From positions 1 through 64,000 of the forward strand of contig NZ_BFBB01000009.1 of NCBI RefSeq assembly GCF_003114855.1: a DNA stretch of 64,000 nt, in the 5' to 3' direction. This document shows positions 1 to 9,718 of this stretch, piece after piece. The DNA is from Leptospira ryugenii. Its GTDB lineage: Bacteria; Spirochaetota; Leptospiria; Leptospirales; Leptospiraceae. Under the pieces are notes generated by a model that saw only the letters and a list, made by a program, of their open reading frames with translations, had not been told where the DNA came from and searched no databases. Position numbers and translations under genes: made by a program. The number at the start of each line of letters is the position of its first letter. The stretch's first letter is position 1.

Positions 1-545
1 GCTGCCAAAGGATCTAGAGCTGGACTGATCGAAAAACTATGTTTGAGATTTTGGATTTGTTTTTGTTTTGGACTTTCACTATGTGACTTTGCAATTCTGA
101 GTACAAAGTTTCCACCCAATGAAAATCCTAGTAAAAACAGTGGCATTCCTTTGGGGATCATTTTTGAAATTTCATAAACTGCGGAGTACGTTTCCTGAAG
201 TAAACTTCCATTGAAAAGCCCTTCATTCAAATGATGGGTTTCTCCATGGTCTCTTAAATTCAATCGAATGATGGAATAACCTTCTCGTAAAAAAAATTGT
301 TTGGTGCGCACCATATAACTAGACAGATGGCTACCTTCCCATCCATGTATCATGAGAATGTATCCCTTTGGATTTGGACATTCATTCCAAAGAGATAGGA
401 GAGATACTTGTTCGGGTGTACGGATCAGTTTCCAAACACTATCTTTCGGTACTCCCAAACGAACATCTGTTTTGCTTTTGTAGGAAGCAAGAAATGACTG
501 AGCCATCGGGCCTGAGAGAAATGGAAGTGGTGAAAAGTCTGGCAT
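1..545 (-). CDS. alpha/beta hydrolase, YheT-like (partial, runs off the left edge)
   Basis: The minus-strand reading frame is open from the ATG at 545 to base 1, giving about 181 N-terminal residues with no stop. Two landmarks place it in the alpha/beta-hydrolase fold. An oxyanion-side segment, MIHGWEGS, lies near residue 65, and the nucleophile elbow GFSLGGN lies near residue 143. The latter closely matches the YheT/Abhydrolase_1 group of serine esterases. NLRDHGETHH between them is also typical of that group. The catalytic Asp and His should lie outside the window. An in-frame TTG a few codons upstream is an alternative start, and no clear Shine-Dalgarno is seen for either. Substrate is unknown; YheT-like proteins are generally treated as esterases or lipases. 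It is divergent from the small lipoprotein gene at 641. Confidence 0.8.
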   Translation of the reverse strand, partial: MPDFSPLPFLSGPMAQSFLASYKSKTDVRLGVPKDSVWKLIRTPEQVSLLSLWNECPNPKGYILMIHGWEGSHLSSYMVRTKQFFLREGYSIIRLNLRDHGETHHLNEGLFNGSLLQETYSAVYEISKMIPKGMPLFLLGFSLGGNFVLRIAKSHSESPKQKQIQNLKHSFSISPALDPLA

Positions 546-640
546 AAATTTTGGATTCAAACTGCCAATAGCAGGGCATTATCGACATTTTATGCCTTGG
601 AATCAGTTGACAAACGAATTCTATCCTGGGCAATCATCGT

Positions 641-1090
641 ATGCAGAAATTCGTAGGTATTTTCTCTCTTTTGCTTCTAATTGCCTGCCATAGCGCAAAC
701 AAACCCTATCCAAGCGAATGGAAGCATTTTGGAAATGAAGATCGATTCTATTTAGGTATACCTGGAAAGGCAAGTGAAAAGGCAAAAAGTGTAGAAAGTT
801 TAAGTATGAGGCAAAGTAGTTGCCGTGAGTCAGCAGATTTGTATGCCAAATCTCCCTACCTATGGAGAAAGTTCATCATTACCAATGCACATAACATAAC
901 AAAGGAGGAGTCTAAAGCCTTCGAAACTCATCTCATCTCCATGCAATTAAAACCTGTTTTGGAAGAATGCCAATCCATCCTAGAACCTACTCTGAGTGAT
1001 GGCGAATGGTATGCTTGCGAATGTTTATATTTTATCACATACCCTGGTGGAAAAGTCCAATTTGAAAAAGACCTACATTTCCACAGATAA
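641..1090 (+). CDS. small predicted lipoprotein, function unknown
   Basis: 149 residues. The N-terminus is a short basic segment and a hydrophobic stretch ending in the lipobox LIAC at Cys16, so it should be exported and lipidated. The mature part has several cysteines (SSCRES, EECQS, ACECL) that could form disulfides in the periplasm. No domain is recognised. A consensus-like -35 TTGACA lies at 607-612, but no good -10 follows at the expected spacing, so a promoter is not claimed. It lies 64 bases ahead of recC on the same strand and could be read with it, although nothing links the functions. Confidence 0.75.
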   Translation: MQKFVGIFSLLLLIACHSANKPYPSEWKHFGNEDRFYLGIPGKASEKAKSVESLSMRQSSCRESADLYAKSPYLWRKFIITNAHNITKEESKAFETHLISMQLKPVLEECQSILEPTLSDGEWYACECLYFITYPGGKVQFEKDLHFHR

Positions 1091-1154
1091 TGAAAACCGT
1101 GCCTATTTTGTCCTAGCCTACTGTTAGGATTTGGCTAGAAAGAAAGTTACGACA

Positions 1155-4100
1155 ATGCCCATTGTACATAAATATTGTTTAGATCTGAACCGGCTAGCCA
1201 TAGAAATGTATTCTTCCGTTCGGGAAGACCAGATCAAATCTCCTCTTTCATCTCCACTTATCATCGTTCCAAATCCAAACATACAAAGATGGTTGAGTCT
1301 GAACCTGCCAAAGTATTCCAAAGACAAACTCTCGATCAACCTAAAGTTTCTTTTCTTGGAAAAATGGATATCTAGTTTCTATAAGCCATCTTTAAGGAAA
1401 AAAACGATAGATCTTTCTGCAATGGAAAGACATATTTTTGCTTTTTTACTCAAACACAGGAATGAAAAGCAATTTGAATTTTTGCATTCGTACTTAAAAT
1501 CACCCAATAAAATCTATTCTTTGAGTAGAAAGTTAGCAGCCTATTTTAAAGACTATGAATTGAATAGACCCTACTGGATCCAAGAGTGGGATAGTGAACA
1601 TCAAATTCCATTTTTTCAAACATTTAACATTCGTCAGTCTTTCAGCGAGATGGAATCCCTACCATACGCAAAAATCCAAAAGCTGATTTACCAGTCATTG
1701 TTTGTAAACCAAGAGAGCATCCCAAGGGGCCAATTATTTCTGCACGCATGGGACGAGGCTAAGATTGCTGAAAACCAAAGCGTTCATTTATTTTGTTTAT
1801 CCAATCTATCCTATGTATACCTAGAATTTTTAGAAAGGATTTCCAAAGCACAAAACATTGATATCTATTTTTATCAATTTTCATCTGAAAAACTATTGGA
1901 ACATGCTGAAGGGAGTGAATTTCGAAAATGGTCACGTCCCCATGTTTATTTGAACCAAAGGTTAAAATCGATAGCGCAATCAAGCAAGCCATTACCCCTT
2001 GAGGATTCATCATCTCCCTTAGACCTCAATCGTTTAAAGAAAGCTTTGATTGGCATTCCCTCAACAGAACTTTCCCTTTCTGACCATTCTGTACGGTTTT
2101 GGAATGCCCCATCACGGTATAGAGAATTGGAAATTGTTGCCAATGATATTCTCTACAAATTATCTGTCTCGGAAAAAAATGGAGAAGGATTGCGTTTGAC
2201 TGATTTTGCAATTCTTCTACCAGATATCAGCACCTACCGATCTTCCATAGAATGGGTGTTTGATGGAGGGATTTTAGTCGAAAGAACTGAAAAGGATAGT
2301 TCAACTTTACATAGACAAAAGATTCCCTATTCGTTGGTCGATTTAAATGCCAAAGATCAGTCAAATGTCTGTAAGGCGCTCCAAGATTTTTGGCCTCTCT
2401 GCCACCCCAAGGGATTCAAAGTGGATAATCTTCTGGCTCTCTTACAAAATCCGCTCTTTTCTAACAGAGATCCATTGTTCGGAAACTTGGAGGAGATTTC
2501 CTCTATCTTCCAGGAACTTTCTATTTCGTATTTTGATCCGCAAAACAAATATAATGATGCTTCTGCCCAAATCGAAGAGGGTCTCAAACGATGGATGAGC
2601 CACCATCTGCTTGCGAAAGATAGGCTGGAACAAGAATTTTCCATCACAGGCTTGGCAATTTCTGAGTCTGAACTCTTGTCCATTCTCATCCCATTTTGGA
2701 GGCAGCTGAAAGAAACCATTCAATCAATCAATTCTTGTTTACGATATGGTGAATTATCGGCAAGACACCTCGAAGAGATCGTTAGGCATTTAGTTCAATT
2801 CTTTCAGGTACACAAAACATCCGAGTCTGAGATAGATGAATTCACAGCTTATTTTGCTGAATTGAAATCATGGGAAGGAATTCGTCTCCCTCAGGAAGAA
2901 TATTTGGAACTTTTCGAAGCGATCACTACCCAAGTTTTTTCAAATATAAAAGTGAAAAAAGGAAGTTATCTGTCTGCGGGAGTTTCCATTTCCCTACTCC
3001 AGCCAATGCGACCAATACCCTTTAAACATGTTTACATAATCGGCCTAGGGGAAGGAAAATTCCCAGGCAATTTAGATCGATCTCCCCTCAACCTGCGGAA
3101 CCAAAAACAAGAAGAATGGGATTTGGGTCGACGTGAAATCCAAGAATCTTTGCTTTGGGAAAGTATTTTTTCTGCACAAACTTCCATTACTTTTAGTTAT
3201 GTGGGAAGAGATACAAAAGAGGATAAGATATTTGAGCCTTGTTCTTCCTATCTAAGTTTGAAAAAAGCGGTGGGTTCTCCACAAGAGATTGAATTTCCAA
3301 TTACAAACTACAGTTCAAGTTACATACATGATGAAGAGAGTCTCAAAAAGGGCTTTATTTCATTCGATTTCACTCGGAAATGGATCAGTTCCAATGACTT
3401 TGCAGTAGATTTACTACCCAAATTCCAAAATACCAGTGATTTAGCTTTACCTGTTTTGCCCGCAAAACCAAAAGCCATTCAGCACACGGATCTGATTTCA
3501 TTTTTGCAAGATCCCATGCAATTCACCTTGCGGAAAAAATTGGGAATGTATGTTGATCTAGAAAATAAAACACTTCCAGAAGAAACATTTTATCTAGACA
3601 ATCTCTCGCGCTACCGCATCAAATCCTTGGTGTATGATTCGATCATACCGATTCTCACAAATCCTTCATTTTCTTATACACGAGATCAATTATTAGATAT
3701 TATAACGAATGTTATATCGGTCGAAAAACGAAATGGAAGATTCCCAGAATATGCTTTCTCGCTTGTAGAAAGGGAAACAATTCTCTCTGACATGTTGTCT
3801 GAAAGGAGCATTTGGCTCTCCTGGAAAGAAAGACTCGAAGGGTATAAGTATTTTACGTATGCTTGCGTTGGTGATACTGGTCTGGTTGATCCAGGAGCAC
3901 TCAAACTACCCCATCTATTGCTTGGTAGAGACCAAAAGTTATTTGGAGAATGGAAACATATCTATAAAAAAGAGGATCATCTCATTCTTTTTTACACAAA
4001 ATCAATCTATCTCAAAATGGAGGCATATCGAAGTGAGTTCCCCTATACCATTATCAGAGACTATTTTGGCAAAATGTCTGAGATTTGGGTTGGGCTGTAT

Positions 4101-4502
4101 TTCTTTTCTTTGAGTGGATTACGTGCTGAATATTTTCTCCTTAAAGATCAATCTCAAAAAAAGCCAAGCATATCTTTAGAAGATTTTGGTTTAAAAGGCT
4201 TGGAAAAAGAGCATTTCGAGAGACTTCTACATCTATTTACTTCTGACGAATTGTACTTTTATCCTCGTTCTTTTTTACAGGATTTTATTGCGCATACCAA
4301 AACAAAAGAACCTCTTTCAATCTCTGAGAAAACTAACGAGCATTGGGAAGAGTTTGCAAAAGAGAATTTTTTTCAATTAAAAAAGAACTTGTCGGACATT
4401 TTGAAATTATACCCTGAACTAGAAGAAAAGCTCGGATTACCTAAATTAGAAGAATTAATCAATTTTTATAAACCTCTTTGCCTAGAAGGTACGATTGCAT
4501 GA
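1155..4502 (+). CDS. recC: exodeoxyribonuclease V gamma subunit RecC
   Basis: About 1115 residues, the usual size for RecC. RecC is the non-catalytic scaffold of RecBCD that splits the duplex and scans for the recombination hotspot. Its fold is that of an inactivated SF1 helicase plus an inactivated nuclease. The segment YIIGLGEGKFPGN near residue 625, followed by DRSPLNL, is a family hallmark, and no Walker A is present, as expected. The identity is reinforced by the directly following recB and recD. The frame can be extended to a TTG at 1131, but the ATG at 1155, preceded by a purine-rich AGAAAG, is preferred. The stop overlaps the recB ATG in an ATGA, indicating translational coupling. Confidence 0.93.
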   Translation: MPIVHKYCLDLNRLAIEMYSSVREDQIKSPLSSPLIIVPNPNIQRWLSLNLPKYSKDKLSINLKFLFLEKWISSFYKPSLRKKTIDLSAMERHIFAFLLKHRNEKQFEFLHSYLKSPNKIYSLSRKLAAYFKDYELNRPYWIQEWDSEHQIPFFQTFNIRQSFSEMESLPYAKIQKLIYQSLFVNQESIPRGQLFLHAWDEAKIAENQSVHLFCLSNLSYVYLEFLERISKAQNIDIYFYQFSSEKLLEHAEGSEFRKWSRPHVYLNQRLKSIAQSSKPLPLEDSSSPLDLNRLKKALIGIPSTELSLSDHSVRFWNAPSRYRELEIVANDILYKLSVSEKNGEGLRLTDFAILLPDISTYRSSIEWVFDGGILVERTEKDSSTLHRQKIPYSLVDLNAKDQSNVCKALQDFWPLCHPKGFKVDNLLALLQNPLFSNRDPLFGNLEEISSIFQELSISYFDPQNKYNDASAQIEEGLKRWMSHHLLAKDRLEQEFSITGLAISESELLSILIPFWRQLKETIQSINSCLRYGELSARHLEEIVRHLVQFFQVHKTSESEIDEFTAYFAELKSWEGIRLPQEEYLELFEAITTQVFSNIKVKKGSYLSAGVSISLLQPMRPIPFKHVYIIGLGEGKFPGNLDRSPLNLRNQKQEEWDLGRREIQESLLWESIFSAQTSITFSYVGRDTKEDKIFEPCSSYLSLKKAVGSPQEIEFPITNYSSSYIHDEESLKKGFISFDFTRKWISSNDFAVDLLPKFQNTSDLALPVLPAKPKAIQHTDLISFLQDPMQFTLRKKLGMYVDLENKTLPEETFYLDNLSRYRIKSLVYDSIIPILTNPSFSYTRDQLLDIITNVISVEKRNGRFPEYAFSLVERETILSDMLSERSIWLSWKERLEGYKYFTYACVGDTGLVDPGALKLPHLLLGRDQKLFGEWKHIYKKEDHLILFYTKSIYLKMEAYRSEFPYTIIRDYFGKMSEIWVGLYFFSLSGLRAEYFLLKDQSQKKPSISLEDFGLKGLEKEHFERLLHLFTSDELYFYPRSFLQDFIAHTKTKEPLSISEKTNEHWEEFAKENFFQLKKNLSDILKLYPELEEKLGLPKLEELINFYKPLCLEGTIA

Positions 4503-7500
4503 GTATAGAGTTCATTGAGGCATCTGCGGGTACTGGCAAAACATATAGGATCATGGAAATTCTCTCGGATCTTATGTTAAAACACAAAAATGAAAAAGAG
4601 AATATTCTTTTAAAAGTTTTGGTTTTGACATTCACCGAAAAAGCAGCCGGAGAATTGAAATCTCGTCTTCGGCAAAAAATACAAAGTGTTCTCCAAAACA
4701 ATCCAAATGATTCATCTATTGAACGTTATCTGCTCGAAATAGACCAAGTTAAAATTTCCACGATTCATGGATTTTGCAATTCCGTACTCGCAGATTATCC
4801 AATTGAAACAAATTTAGGGGACGATTGGAAACTAGTAAAAGAAGAAGATGTTCTAGCAGAGGTTTTGAGAGACCTAGAGCACAACGAATGGTCGGCTCTT
4901 TCCGTCTCAAGGGAAATGCTTAGCTGCTACCTTCTTGCTAGTCAATTTTTTTCCCAATGGGAAGAAACTGTTTTATTTGCAGCAAAGAAAATTCTCTCTG
5001 GAAAAGAATATGCACTGAAACCAAATCCAGATATTCAATTAGAGGATTCTTCGTTCATTCCAAAGGAAGATTGGAATCAACTCTTAACTATCGTACGTAC
5101 TGTAATCAAAGAAAGCTATGATTTTCAACAAAGTGGGAAATTACTCAAGGAGGGCCAAAAAAAGAGTGAGACTTTGCAGGGATTATTAGAGGGGCTAGAC
5201 TCAGAGTCTCCTGCGGAAAATACAGATATCGTATTTCAACTTTCTTTACTCATATCGAGATTGCAAGTTTCTCCATTTCATACAGTGGATTCAGCTGCAT
5301 CTGCCTTCCTCTCACCTGAAGATTTTACGAAAAGGAAAACAGCAGGAGTTGACCCAGCGCCTAGATCGGATGTGTTGCAGCATACAAGCCTAGTAAACGA
5401 GATGATTTCCAAGCTGGAACTATGTTTACAAAGTCTACCTATTCAAGAATTCCTGATTCGAACCATCTACCACATAGCCAGCGAAACAAAAAACCGATTT
5501 AATTCCGGTAAATACCTTTCTTTTGATAGAATGATTCTCTTGCTCAAGGAATCACTTATAAACAACAAACAACTTTTAGAAGAGCTGCAAAATCAATTCC
5601 AGTTTTGTCTACTGGATGAATTTCAGGATACAGATAGAAACCAATTCCAGATTTTCGAAACAATATTTAGCAAAGAAAATCAGGTCCTTTACATGATTGG
5701 GGATCCAAAGCAGTCTATTTACTCCTTTCGGGGAGCCGACTTGCGGACCTATGACTATGCAAAGTCTAAGGCAACACGTATCCAAAAATTGCAAACCAAT
5801 TTCCGTTCGGTACCTTCTTTGATCGAAGCTATGAATGTTTTTTTCAAAAGTGAAACATCTCTCTTTCCTATCTTAGAAGAAGGTATGTCCTTTCCTATCG
5901 AATACGAAGAAATATCTGCGCCCACACTAGAGTCTAGAAAGGTAGATTTAGCCTCGGAACAAAATGAGCCTCCCTTTCAAATCATAGATTTTAAGATTCC
6001 CCTTCCTAGAAAAGAGGATCGTATCAAAGCATGGCTACAATTTATCGTATCAGAAATCCAAAATCTAATGATCAATGATTTTTCTTATCTACGGGAAGGG
6101 AAATTAACCAAGATTAAACTATCTGATTTTGCCATTCTCGTAAGGACCAATGAGGATGGCATAAAGACAGAAGATTTTCTGCGAAGAAACAATCTACCTT
6201 GTTCTTTTTATAAACAAACAGGTATTTACCAATCAAAGGAAATGGACCAAGTCATCACTATTCTTGAATGCCTTTCCGATCCTAATGATCCAGCATCTTA
6301 CCGAAAATTATTGCTGAGTGATTTATTTTTGATCTCTCCATACGACCTCATCAAATTCGATGAACATAGCATTGAATCCTACGAAAAAAAATTGATAGAC
6401 CAATGGAGAAAGTTAGTAATTTCAAGAGAATTCTCTGAACTTTTCAAAAGGATCATTGAAGAATCACGCATTTTATTCACAACTAACACAAAAGATTTGA
6501 TGTGGGAGAGAAAGATCACCAATTTTCGGCAAATCTTCCAAAGTCTCTTGGAAGAGCAGATAAAAGGCCAATCTACTCTTGAAGATTTGATAACAATAGC
6601 GAAGGAATGGAGAAGCCAGGATCGAAAGGTTGCTGAGGAGAGTCTACCGCTCTTTGACCAAGAAACAGAAAAGGATACGATAAAAATATTGACCATGCAT
6701 GCCGCCAAAGGATTGGAATGGCCGATCACATTTTTCTTTGATTTAAAAGGACCTGGGAAACACTCTTTGTATGAGTACCAAGATGAGGATCAAAAATGGC
6801 AACTGAGTTTTTGGAATGAAAACGATGACCTATACAAAGCAACTCAGTTAAACGAAACGAAAAGATTATATTATGTTGCTCTAACGCGCGCTAAAATTCG
6901 TTCTTATTTACATTTCTTTGAAGTTGGCAAAAAAATAAATTATTTTGATCTGATTCTTGCACCATTGGTACAAAGATGTGATACAAACAATGGAAAAATT
7001 TCCAGGCGCAGAATTGAAAAAATTCCAAAACCAAATCCTAAATGGGAACCAAAAGAAGAGATCCAAACAAGGCAGACAGAAATCCATTTTTTAGAGGCGC
7101 CGAATGTTTCGCTTCATGAAAGGATACACCTACATAGTTATACCTCCTTAAAGAAAGGTTCTCATAAAGAATTTACCAAAGTAGAAGATGATGCTGAGAG
7201 CCACAAAGGCAGATCCCAGGAAGAGTCACTTCAGGCTATTGATCCCTTGCCCTCATCGGCAGAGATTGGAACTCTCTTACATAAAATTCTGGAAGAACTG
7301 GAGTTTGGAGATTTTAACTCGGAGCATTATGAAACCGAGCCTGCTGATTGGGATTCTTTTTTACAGGAACAGTTCGATTGGTTTGGATATGAGAGTCTCT
7401 ATACTGAAGTTTCTGACTTAAAAACACATATCTTCCGACTCATCAAAAATACAGTTCGTACTCCCTTTCAATTAGCTGATGGAACAAAATTAATGTTATC

Positions 7501-7972
7501 CGAATTACATCCATCACAGTTAAGCCGGGAAGTGGATTTTCATTTTGTATTGAATCAAACCTATAGTAAAGATGATTTGGGAAATTTCTTAAAAGGAAGC
7601 ATAGACTTGGTGTTCGAACGGAATGGAAAGTATTATATAGTTGATTATAAATCTGATCGTTTACCCAAGTATCAGCTTTCGGACCTGCAGGAAAGAATTT
7701 ATCAAAATCAATATGATTTGCAAAGAGATTTTTATGCATTTGTATTTCATAAATATCTAATTTCCTTAAAAGGCAGAGAATATGCCAATTCCGCTTTCGG
7801 AGGGGTTCTGTATTTATTCCTAAGAGGGATGAATGGAGAAGTAAATTCAGGAGTCTATGCAGATTTTGGTCAGTTCGAAGAAGGCCCATGGTCTGGCGAC
7901 AGATTCGAGCGGATTGAGACCAAAATCATGAGATACATTGAATCTACCTTTCGTTGGGAGGCCACAAACTAA
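4499..7972 (+). CDS. recB: exodeoxyribonuclease V beta subunit RecB (helicase-nuclease)
   Basis: About 1157 residues. The 3'-5' SF1A helicase half shows Walker A EASAGTGKT near residue 8, motif II DEFQDTD near 374, motif III GDPKQSIYSFRGAD, motif V LTMHAAKGLEW near 731 and motif VI YYVALTRAK near 790. The C-terminal RecB nuclease shows GSIDLVF and YYIVDYKSD near 1035-1055, with the acidic and lysine catalytic residues present, so both activities look intact. In the RecBCD complex it unwinds and degrades DNA ends and loads RecA. The start is the ATG at 4499, inside the recC stop, with AGAAGG upstream. An upstream TTG at 4478 would extend into recC and is not favoured. The stop shares one base with the recD ATG (TAATG). 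Confidence 0.96.
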   Translation: MSIEFIEASAGTGKTYRIMEILSDLMLKHKNEKENILLKVLVLTFTEKAAGELKSRLRQKIQSVLQNNPNDSSIERYLLEIDQVKISTIHGFCNSVLADYPIETNLGDDWKLVKEEDVLAEVLRDLEHNEWSALSVSREMLSCYLLASQFFSQWEETVLFAAKKILSGKEYALKPNPDIQLEDSSFIPKEDWNQLLTIVRTVIKESYDFQQSGKLLKEGQKKSETLQGLLEGLDSESPAENTDIVFQLSLLISRLQVSPFHTVDSAASAFLSPEDFTKRKTAGVDPAPRSDVLQHTSLVNEMISKLELCLQSLPIQEFLIRTIYHIASETKNRFNSGKYLSFDRMILLLKESLINNKQLLEELQNQFQFCLLDEFQDTDRNQFQIFETIFSKENQVLYMIGDPKQSIYSFRGADLRTYDYAKSKATRIQKLQTNFRSVPSLIEAMNVFFKSETSLFPILEEGMSFPIEYEEISAPTLESRKVDLASEQNEPPFQIIDFKIPLPRKEDRIKAWLQFIVSEIQNLMINDFSYLREGKLTKIKLSDFAILVRTNEDGIKTEDFLRRNNLPCSFYKQTGIYQSKEMDQVITILECLSDPNDPASYRKLLLSDLFLISPYDLIKFDEHSIESYEKKLIDQWRKLVISREFSELFKRIIEESRILFTTNTKDLMWERKITNFRQIFQSLLEEQIKGQSTLEDLITIAKEWRSQDRKVAEESLPLFDQETEKDTIKILTMHAAKGLEWPITFFFDLKGPGKHSLYEYQDEDQKWQLSFWNENDDLYKATQLNETKRLYYVALTRAKIRSYLHFFEVGKKINYFDLILAPLVQRCDTNNGKISRRRIEKIPKPNPKWEPKEEIQTRQTEIHFLEAPNVSLHERIHLHSYTSLKKGSHKEFTKVEDDAESHKGRSQEESLQAIDPLPSSAEIGTLLHKILEELEFGDFNSEHYETEPADWDSFLQEQFDWFGYESLYTEVSDLKTHIFRLIKNTVRTPFQLADGTKLMLSELHPSQLSREVDFHFVLNQTYSKDDLGNFLKGSIDLVFERNGKYYIVDYKSDRLPKYQLSDLQERIYQNQYDLQRDFYAFVFHKYLISLKGREYANSAFGGVLYLFLRGMNGEVNSGVYADFGQFEEGPWSGDRFERIETKIMRYIESTFRWEATN

Positions 7973-9705
7973 TGCTAAATCCCTTGGTCTCATTTGAAAA
8001 TATTACCATACAATCCTTATTTGCTAGCTCCAGAGATTTTTCCCCCATTCTGATAGCTCTGGAGAATGCTTATTCCATTGGTAATTTAGCCGTTGAATTT
8101 CAAAAGGAATGGAGCTCATTGTTAGAGGGTATCGCGCACCCATTCCAGGTATTTCAGTACAAGGACAAGACATATCTCTATACAGATTCGATCTTCCAAA
8201 GAAAACAGAAGTTAGAGGTACAGATTCGTTTATTTTTGGAGGAACAACATTCCATAAAAATTGATGAGTCCAGTTTTGCACAGATGATTGAGAACTGGGA
8301 AAACCTTCAAGGAAATGAAAGCACGCGACTCTTTCCTGAACAAAAACAAGCGATCCAAGCATGCCTGAACCAACCCTTCCATATCATCACTGGAGGTCCA
8401 GGAACTGGAAAGACCACTGTAGTCTCTCTCTTACTCTTATGTTTGAAAGAACTGAAGTCACTTCCTGAACCAGAGGAGATTGCTCTCATTGCTCCGACCG
8501 GTCGGGCAGCGCAAAGACTTACGGAATCTATCCAGCATCGCATAGGAAATCAATTTTCTCATTCAGATATGCTGTTTGGGCAAACCTTACATTCCCTATT
8601 ACAATTTAGAAAAAGGGAGTCTGGTTTCCTTTACAAAGAGACAAGAAAATTGCCTCATCGTTTGCTGATAGTCGATGAAGCATCTATGATTGACCTTCGG
8701 ATGATGAGTGCACTATTTGAGGCAATTGATGTTAGGCGGACAAAAGTCATTCTGCTGGGTGACCCAAACCAACTTCCCTCTGTCGAGATTGGAGGTGTGT
8801 TTTCTGATATGGTATCTCTTTTTTCCACAAAGAAAAATGTCCTTACAAAATTAGTTCACTCTGCCAGACAAAGGTCGGATTCACAAATACAAACTTGGAT
8901 GAAACAGACTTTCCCCATAGAGGTCAAAGAAGCTACAGAGGCAAGTCTTGAACTACCCATTGTCTCATCACTTTCAGAAGCCATCCAAAGCAAAACTGAT
9001 ATGGTTTGGATTTTAAAACAAAATGAAGCCAGTCATAAGACAATACAAGATCTGACTGAAGAATTGTGGAGAGAGATCTTTCAAAATTCGATTCTGCAGA
9101 TCACCAAACGAAGATTTACTGAGCTAAAGGATTTACTTACATACCCAATTTCGGAGTTTTCGCAACACTTAAACTCCTTTCGATGTTTGACAATTTTTAG
9201 GAATGGTATTTTCGGCTCAGAACAAATCCATAACAAGATCGAAAGAATTGTTGAATACGAAATCAGCTTTCGAAAATTTCCTATCTCCTCGGTTAAACTC
9301 TCCGAGTCTTTATATTACGAAGGTCTTCCTCTCATGATCACCGAAAATGATAAAACTAGAAAGCTCTTCAATGGAGATGTTGGGATGGTCCTACTGATAG
9401 GCAATGAGTTAAGAGCCGTATTCCTAATCCAAAACAAACTCCTAGCTTTCGCTCTAGATACACTCCCAAAACATGAACCAGCCTATTTTTTGACCGTCCA
9501 TAAGAGCCAAGGTTCAGAGTATGACCATGTCCTTCTTTTTTTACCAAGTTTAGAGGAATCCGAAAGTTCAGAATTATTATCAAAACAGATACTCTATACC
9601 GCCGTTACTCGAGCTAGAAAGAAAGTGATCTTAGTAGGAGATCCCAAAACATGGGAAAAAGGTATGAAGAACTCGCTTGCCCGATTTTCTGGACTACAAA
9701 TATAA
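7972..9705 (+). CDS. recD: exodeoxyribonuclease V alpha subunit RecD (5'-3' helicase)
   Basis: About 577 residues, close to the usual ~600. RecD is the SF1B 5'-3' motor of RecBCD. Visible motifs are Walker A GGPGTGKTT near residue 141, APTGRAAQRL, Walker B LIVDEASMIDL near 231, GDPNQLPSVEIGGVF, TVHKSQGSEYD near 505 and YTAVTRARKKV near 542. A short N-terminal region precedes the motor, as in classical RecD rather than stand-alone RecD2. The ATG at 7972 overlaps the recB stop by one base. It completes the order recC-recB-recD, and nothing in the three subunits looks damaged. After the stop only 13 bases separate it from the convergent kinase gene, and no hairpin terminator is obvious there. 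Confidence 0.95.
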   Translation: MLNPLVSFENITIQSLFASSRDFSPILIALENAYSIGNLAVEFQKEWSSLLEGIAHPFQVFQYKDKTYLYTDSIFQRKQKLEVQIRLFLEEQHSIKIDESSFAQMIENWENLQGNESTRLFPEQKQAIQACLNQPFHIITGGPGTGKTTVVSLLLLCLKELKSLPEPEEIALIAPTGRAAQRLTESIQHRIGNQFSHSDMLFGQTLHSLLQFRKRESGFLYKETRKLPHRLLIVDEASMIDLRMMSALFEAIDVRRTKVILLGDPNQLPSVEIGGVFSDMVSLFSTKKNVLTKLVHSARQRSDSQIQTWMKQTFPIEVKEATEASLELPIVSSLSEAIQSKTDMVWILKQNEASHKTIQDLTEELWREIFQNSILQITKRRFTELKDLLTYPISEFSQHLNSFRCLTIFRNGIFGSEQIHNKIERIVEYEISFRKFPISSVKLSESLYYEGLPLMITENDKTRKLFNGDVGMVLLIGNELRAVFLIQNKLLAFALDTLPKHEPAYFLTVHKSQGSEYDHVLLFLPSLEESESSELLSKQILYTAVTRARKKVILVGDPKTWEKGMKNSLARFSGLQI

Positions 9706-9718
9706 AGCTATAGTCTTT

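Noticed and set aside
439..633. Minus-strand reading frame of 64 codons over the hydrolase start
   Set aside because: It is a frame shadow of the alpha/beta-hydrolase gene that runs from 545 to base 1; its product shows no signal peptide or domain.
607..635. Promoter with TTGACA at 607-612
   Set aside because: No good -10 lies at 16-18 bases (nearest are GCAATC or a too-close TATCCT), so it may be chance.
1..9705. RecBCD as part of a phage-defence island
   Set aside because: recC, recB and recD are intact housekeeping repair genes, and none of their neighbours is a restriction, toxin or mobile element gene.
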